A stretch of 41,559 bases of DNA, taken from the NCBI GenBank assembly GCA_014647715.1, contig BMPS01000021.1, positions 1 through 41,559 on the forward strand. The letters run 5' to 3'. The DNA is from Streptomyces cinereus. GTDB lineage: Bacteria; Pseudomonadota; Gammaproteobacteria; Pseudomonadales; Moraxellaceae. Positions 35,640-41,559 of the stretch are shown here, piece after piece. Both the position numbers and the translations under genes were made by a program. The notes below the pieces were generated by a model. That model was not told the DNA's origin. It did no database searches and saw only the letters and a list, made by a program, of their open reading frames with translations. Numbering within the stretch: the first letter of the stretch is position 1; each line of letters starts with the position of its first letter.

Positions 35640-36308
35640 TCAGCTTAACCAAGCCAGTTTTAATGAAAATGCAATCACAAAAGGCGTGACGATGACTGCC
35701 AAAATACTGCCCGCCAGTAATAGTGCTAAAATCGGATAACCGTTAAGCCCCATGGCAAATTGCCCCACTGCCCCCGTGGCAAAAATCAGCACAGGGAGCT
35801 GCATCGGTAACGAAATCAATGGCACTAACACCGCGCCGTTTTTTAGCGATACTGTCAAGCTACTGGCAATCGCTGATAAGCATAACAAAATCGGACTACC
35901 CACCAAAATCGAAGCACTCAGGGCAATGGCTGCTTGGCTGGTCAAACCAAAAAGCGGCATCGCTAAAAATGCGAGCAGACACACCATCCCCGCACTGGTC
36001 AGCCAATGCACGATGAGCCGTACTAGCACCCAAGTGGGAATCGAGGCACGAGCGACAACCAATTGCGCCAGTGTGCCGTTATCGAGGGCTGGGCGAAATA
36101 AGTTTTCCATACCCATAATCAGTGACAATAACGCTGCAATCCATACCGCAGGCACGCCCAGTTGCTGCAGTAATTTTGGCTCCGTGCCCATCGCCAGTGG
36201 AAATAAAGTGATGATAATCAAAAACAATACCAGTGGATATAACCACTGCACTTTGTTTTGCTGCTTTATTTGCCATTCACGTTGCCACAGGGCAGAACAA
36301 TCAATCAT
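35640..36308 (-). CDS. ccmB: Heme exporter protein B
   Basis: CcmB is the permease subunit partnering the CcmA ATPase. The 222-residue protein has six hydrophobic segments and typical features MGMENLFRPALDNGTLAQL and SLTVSLKNGAVLVPLISLPMQLPVLIFA (outlined as LKNGAVLVPLISLPMQLPV). It starts 11 bases after the ccmA stop, with GGGG before the ATG. Confidence 0.94.
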   Translation of the reverse strand: MIDCSALWQREWQIKQQNKVQWLYPLVLFLIIITLFPLAMGTEPKLLQQLGVPAVWIAALLSLIMGMENLFRPALDNGTLAQLVVARASIPTWVLVRLIVHWLTSAGMVCLLAFLAMPLFGLTSQAAIALSASILVGSPILLCLSAIASSLTVSLKNGAVLVPLISLPMQLPVLIFATGAVGQFAMGLNGYPILALLLAGSILAVIVTPFVIAFSLKLAWLS

Positions 36309-36319
36309 TGCAGTTGCCC

Positions 36320-36982
36320 CTAAACCATATACAAGGTTAAATCTAATTGCTTGTTGGCGACGGCGACAGTTTGGTGACTGGTCATGAGCACTGCCCCGCC
36401 GCGCTGAACGAACGTCTGCATCAAGTGTTCAATTTTGGCAATCATATTGACATCAAGCGCAGTCAGCGGCTCATCAAGTAGCCAGCAAGGAAATTGCGCT
36501 ACATACTCCAGCGCAAACAGCAAGCGTGCCAGACCTACGCGGCGCGTCTGCCCTGCCGAGAGTTGATAGCAGTTGATTTTCTCATAACCTGATAACCCAA
36601 CCCAATCGAGTGCTTGCTCAAGGGCGTCTGCGCTTGGCTTGATGCCATACAAGGCTAACAAAAATCGCAAATTTTGCTCAACGGTGAGTTGCAAATGAAT
36701 ACCCAATTGGTGCGCCACATAAAATGGCTGCACAGGTAACCCTGCCTTGCCCTGCCAGCTGATATCACCGGTCAACACAGGAATCAACCCTGCAAGCTGC
36801 ATCAAAAATGTGGTTTTGCCGGTGCCATTTTCACCCACCAAATGACAAATATCGCCACGGTTTAGCACCAAATTCACCGCTTCACACAGCGGAAATTCGC
36901 CACGTTGTATGGTGACATTTTGACAGTTTAGCAGCGAATGGGTCGCCGAGATAGGCATAGCAGTGGGTATTGGATTTGGCAT
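36320..36982 (-). CDS. ccmA: Heme exporter ATP-binding protein A
   Basis: CcmA drives release of holo-CcmE. Walker A is GENGTGKTT, the signature LSAGQTRR, Walker B CWLLDEPLTALD and the switch His is in MTSHQ. From the ATG at 36982 it is 220 residues; an ATG at 36958 is an alternative, and neither has a good ribosome site. It leads the ccmABCDE operon. ccmFGHI do not follow in this window. Confidence 0.93.
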   Translation of the reverse strand: MPNPIPTAMPISATHSLLNCQNVTIQRGEFPLCEAVNLVLNRGDICHLVGENGTGKTTFLMQLAGLIPVLTGDISWQGKAGLPVQPFYVAHQLGIHLQLTVEQNLRFLLALYGIKPSADALEQALDWVGLSGYEKINCYQLSAGQTRRVGLARLLFALEYVAQFPCWLLDEPLTALDVNMIAKIEHLMQTFVQRGGAVLMTSHQTVAVANKQLDLTLYMV

Positions 36983-37124
36983 AGCATTGGTTAAAATTTG
37001 CAAGTCATTAAATAGATAACAGATTAAATTGATAAATCATGGCCTCATACCCATTGTATAGATAATTGGCTAAAGTTGTGTAGAAAGCTTATTATATACT
37101 AACTTGCGACAGGTCTTTGCTATT

Positions 37125-37150
37125 ATCAATATAAAGTATCCATATAAAGC
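37125..37150. repeat. 13-bp tandem duplication
   Basis: ATCAATATAAAGT is followed directly by ATCCATATAAAGC (11 of 13 identical) in the ccmA-YbjN gap, which shows no other feature apart from T-rich runs up to 37260. Confidence 0.55.
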
Positions 37151-37266
37151 TTGGTGATAGGGTCAAAGTTTTGCTAACCTGTTTGTTAACTTTTTTGTTT
37201 TTTAACTGTTCTGCTTTTCGTTTTTCTTTCTATTTTTAGCTATTTTTTCTTGGGTAAGTGAAATCA

Positions 37267-38049
37267 ATGTCCAAAAATCCGAAGCGTTTATGGCAACGCC
37301 TAAAACTGTTCTTTACTGCTGAAAAATCAGCGCCGCTCCCTGTAGCCGATAAAACAACTGACGCTGGCCATTGTGCTGAGACAGGCAAGCATAGCAATGC
37401 TACTGACTATCAGCCTTTTGCCCACAACCCGGTCAATGCGGCGTTTGATGAACATAGCCATTCACAAGGTGAACCGATTTTAGCCAGTGATGCGCCAGAT
37501 GCAGATGACGAATTCGAGCTACAACCGATTACCCCCGATGACATAGAGCATATCTTAGCCAGTATGGGTTATCAATTTATGTATCACCCTGCCAGCGAAC
37601 AAGATGAGCAAAGTATTTATCATTATACGATGCAAGTATCAGATAAAGAGCGGCATTGGGGTTGTATGATTCGTTTTTTTAGTGAGCAGCAATTGATTGC
37701 GGTGTACAGTATTTATCCTACTGCGATTGCTGAAGCCAATCGCCCTGAGATGCTCGCCATGCTGGCTTATCTAAATTATGATTTGATGATTGGCAATTTG
37801 GAAATGGATGTGATGGACGGCGAGCTGCGCTTTAAGACGTCGCTTGATTTGGAAGTGACGGGGGTGAGCGAGCTAATTATGAGTTATTTGCTACAGAGTA
37901 ATTTCTCGTTGTTTTCACGGCTGTATGACACCATTCGCGAGATGATTGAGCAGCCGCACACTACGCATGATTTGCAAGGTGCTGTAGACAAGCTGATTGA
38001 CTCTCAGCAGTCGCGCAATTTTTTCTTAGCGTCTGATGCCATTCAATAA
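37267..38049 (+). CDS. YbjN-domain protein
   Basis: From the ATG at 37267 the product is 260 residues; a GTG at 37258 would add three. A basic N-terminus (about 1-20) and an acidic, probably disordered linker (about 20-85) precede a YbjN-like domain. Its ITPDDIEHILASMGYQF, WGCMIRFFSEQQLIAVYSI and MLAYLNYDLMIGNLEMD are family-like. YbjN proteins have a type III secretion chaperone-like fold and are tied to stress and motility in enterics, but their molecular role is unclear. It is divergent from ccmA and followed by a strong terminator. Confidence 0.82.
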   Translation: MSKNPKRLWQRLKLFFTAEKSAPLPVADKTTDAGHCAETGKHSNATDYQPFAHNPVNAAFDEHSHSQGEPILASDAPDADDEFELQPITPDDIEHILASMGYQFMYHPASEQDEQSIYHYTMQVSDKERHWGCMIRFFSEQQLIAVYSIYPTAIAEANRPEMLAMLAYLNYDLMIGNLEMDVMDGELRFKTSLDLEVTGVSELIMSYLLQSNFSLFSRLYDTIREMIEQPHTTHDLQGAVDKLIDSQQSRNFFLASDAIQ

Positions 38050-38063
38050 CACGCGGTCGATAT

Positions 38064-38098
38064 AAAAAAGGCGATGACATCCATTCATCGCCTTTTTT
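38064..38098. terminator. Bidirectional terminator between the YbjN gene and fadH
   Basis: AAAAAAGGCGATGA pairs with TCATCGCCTTTTTT around a seven-base loop, with A and T tracts on either side. Confidence 0.93.
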
Positions 38099-38116
38099 AT
38101 GACATAGTAAAAGTTG

Positions 38117-40264
<2,148 letters not shown>

Positions 40265-40518
40265 TTAAGGAACTAATCTTGTCATTTTGTCAATGAGTTC
40301 GTTATCATAATCAATTCGTCAATGTGGTCACGCAATGTAGCTGTATCAACATACCTTAAGCATACATCAAACCAAAAATAGGTCAACCTATTATAAATAG
40401 TCATTTTTGAAAGCATAAGGCAAATTTTGTCCGCATGAGTCTACAAAAAAGTCATGCTTATTTTTGTGATAATGCTAATATCAAGCTAGGATAAAAGTAC
40501 AACCGAAGGGAAATTACT

Positions 40519-41364
40519 GTGAAAAAAATGATTGTGAGCACGTCTACGTCTTGTCTTGACGACCTTGGCATTCCAGAAAATGTCAAAATGTTGCCAATGA
40601 ATATCCATATGGGCGGTGCCAATTATCTAGATGGACAAAACCTAAGCTTAGACAGTCTATCGCGTATTCTACTCGATACCCCCAATATCGACATCAGTAC
40701 CTCTGCCCCCACTGAAAATCAGCTCATTGAATTCTTTTATCAACTCATCAAAGAAGACGTGCAAGAAGTTTTATTCATCTGTTTGTCCTCTTCTTTAAGC
40801 CAGACCTACAAAAACTTGCTCAATATCAGTTCGATGTTTAGTCATCGCATGAAAATTTATATTTATGATTCACGCACGATTTCACATGGCGAAGCGATTC
40901 TTGTACAAGAAGCCTCACGCTTACTCAAACAAGGCATGGAAATCCCACAAATCATCACCGAAATCAACCGCCTGCGCGATAAAATCCATATCTATTTGGC
41001 AGTTGATAACCTTAAAGGCATGATTCGTACCAAGCGTATTTCAGCCCCAGTCGGCTTTTTTGCTAATTTATTCGATATTAAACCGATTGTAAAAGTCGAA
41101 TACTCAGGTCAAATAGTCGCCTTTGAAAAGGTGCGTAGTTTTGAAAAATGTATTGAGCGACTCGCCGATGCTATCATCACCGCCGCCAATGGTAAAAAAG
41201 GTAAAATGTATGTGCTTAGCGGCAATCTAAACCCTCATACCAAGTCACTACTCAACTATTTATCGTCACGCGGCTATGCTAAAACCGAAGTTCTTCCTGC
41301 CGCCAGTGTCTCTATAGCAAATATCGGTGTGTTCACACTTGGCTGCGTATTTGTCGAAGACTAA
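40519..41364 (+). CDS. DegV-family fatty acid-binding protein
   Basis: The 281-residue protein has the two-domain DegV architecture, with VSTSTSCLDD at the N-terminus, TSAPTENQLIEFF, CLSSSLSQTYKNL and the central VDNLKGMIRTKRISA signature. The family binds a fatty acid and, in Gram-positive bacteria, feeds it to a fatty acid kinase (FakB role); in gammaproteobacteria the function is not settled. The start is GTG at 40519 with AAGGGA upstream, although an ATG lies three codons later. The 296-base gap upstream shows no other gene. Confidence 0.9.
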   Translation: MKKMIVSTSTSCLDDLGIPENVKMLPMNIHMGGANYLDGQNLSLDSLSRILLDTPNIDISTSAPTENQLIEFFYQLIKEDVQEVLFICLSSSLSQTYKNLLNISSMFSHRMKIYIYDSRTISHGEAILVQEASRLLKQGMEIPQIITEINRLRDKIHIYLAVDNLKGMIRTKRISAPVGFFANLFDIKPIVKVEYSGQIVAFEKVRSFEKCIERLADAIITAANGKKGKMYVLSGNLNPHTKSLLNYLSSRGYAKTEVLPAASVSIANIGVFTLGCVFVED

Positions 41365-41395
41365 ACCCTGACGGAGTTTTGCTAGCTTATAAAAT

Positions 41396-41420
41396 AACAG
41401 GCGGGGCTGTCTGTTTTTGT
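41396..41420 (+). terminator. Probable terminator after the DegV gene
   Basis: AACAG and CTGTT can pair around a G/C-rich ten-base loop and are followed by a T run. The stem is short, so this is a weak call. Confidence 0.4.
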
Positions 41421-41441
41421 CATTTTTTTATATTTTAGGAC

Positions 41442-41559
41442 TTACGCAAAGACGACCGAAGGCGAGCGTAACTGCTCACGCAAATAATCACTGAGTAAAC
41501 CCCTTTTAACCTGATATAAAGATTGTTTTAACCGTTTAGCCTGTCTGGCTAACTGCAGC
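41442..41559 (-). mobile_element. Right-edge fragment: probable insertion sequence with transposase C-terminus
   Basis: On the minus strand an open frame enters at the window edge and ends at TAA (41442-41444) after 38 residues. The residues are basic and end YLREQLRSPSVVFA. The stop overlaps GGACTTACGCAAA (41438-41450), which has the look of an insertion sequence terminal repeat; transposase stops often lie within such ends. I cannot name the family, and the other end is outside the window. A host gene C-terminus is the alternative. Confidence 0.4.

Overview
This window reads as chromosomal DNA of a gammaproteobacterium of the family Moraxellaceae, most likely a Moraxella osloensis-like or Psychrobacter-like organism. 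The call rests on the moderately low GC content, the gene families present (short AccA, FimX-like protein, ppx / trxA / rho neighbourhood, ccmABCDE, FadH, Ala/Thr-rich lipoprotein) and general protein resemblance. It is an inference, since no database search was possible. The content is mostly housekeeping. No prophage, CRISPR array or defence island is visible; only the extreme right edge looks mobile.

Layout. 1-3188 (minus): a MoxR / DUF58 / TgpA-type transglutaminase operon running off the left edge. Its moxR carries a TAA stop exactly at the Walker A lysine codon. 3273-7932 (minus): a lipoprotein c-type cytochrome, a FimX-like degenerate REC-PAS-GGDEF-EAL protein and a large unrecognised protein. 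8088-9816: epmB and efp, divergent, the EF-P modification pair. 10119-16189: telA (+), then purK, a small unknown gene, a MarC-family gene and an MsbA-like ABC exporter (all -). 16472-19299 (+): a long acyl-CoA dehydrogenase and farnesyl diphosphate synthase, meeting an RDD membrane protein gene (-). 20251-20520 (-): tRNA-Ser(GCT) and tRNA-Arg(ACG) with promoter and terminator. 20810-23330 (+): thiD and cardiolipin synthase. 23363-29220 (-): yggT, proC, tilS, accA and ppx. 29715-31712 (+): trxA and rho. 31837-32721 (-): a YpfJ-type zinc metallopeptidase. 33300-33629 (+): a small Ala/Thr-rich lipoprotein behind a long AT-rich leader. 33850-36982 (-): ccmABCDE. 37267-38049 (+): a YbjN-like protein. 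38117-40222 (-): fadH. 40519-41364 (+): a DegV protein. 41442-41559 (-): the C-terminus of a probable transposase.

Functional links. CcmABCDE makes and delivers heme for cytochromes such as the one at 3273-3713. AccA, FadH, the acyl-CoA dehydrogenase and DegV concern fatty acids. EpmB and EF-P, TilS and the two tRNAs serve translation. TrxA, Ppx and Rho form a conserved gammaproteobacterial neighbourhood.

The two most unusual signals are (i) the single-codon lesion of moxR at its catalytic lysine, and (ii) many short imperfect tandem duplications (units of 11-18 bp, 2-5 copies). These lie mainly at gene boundaries, and several span or directly abut stop codons (ppx, purK, trxA, tilS, the YpfJ-type gene and ccmE).
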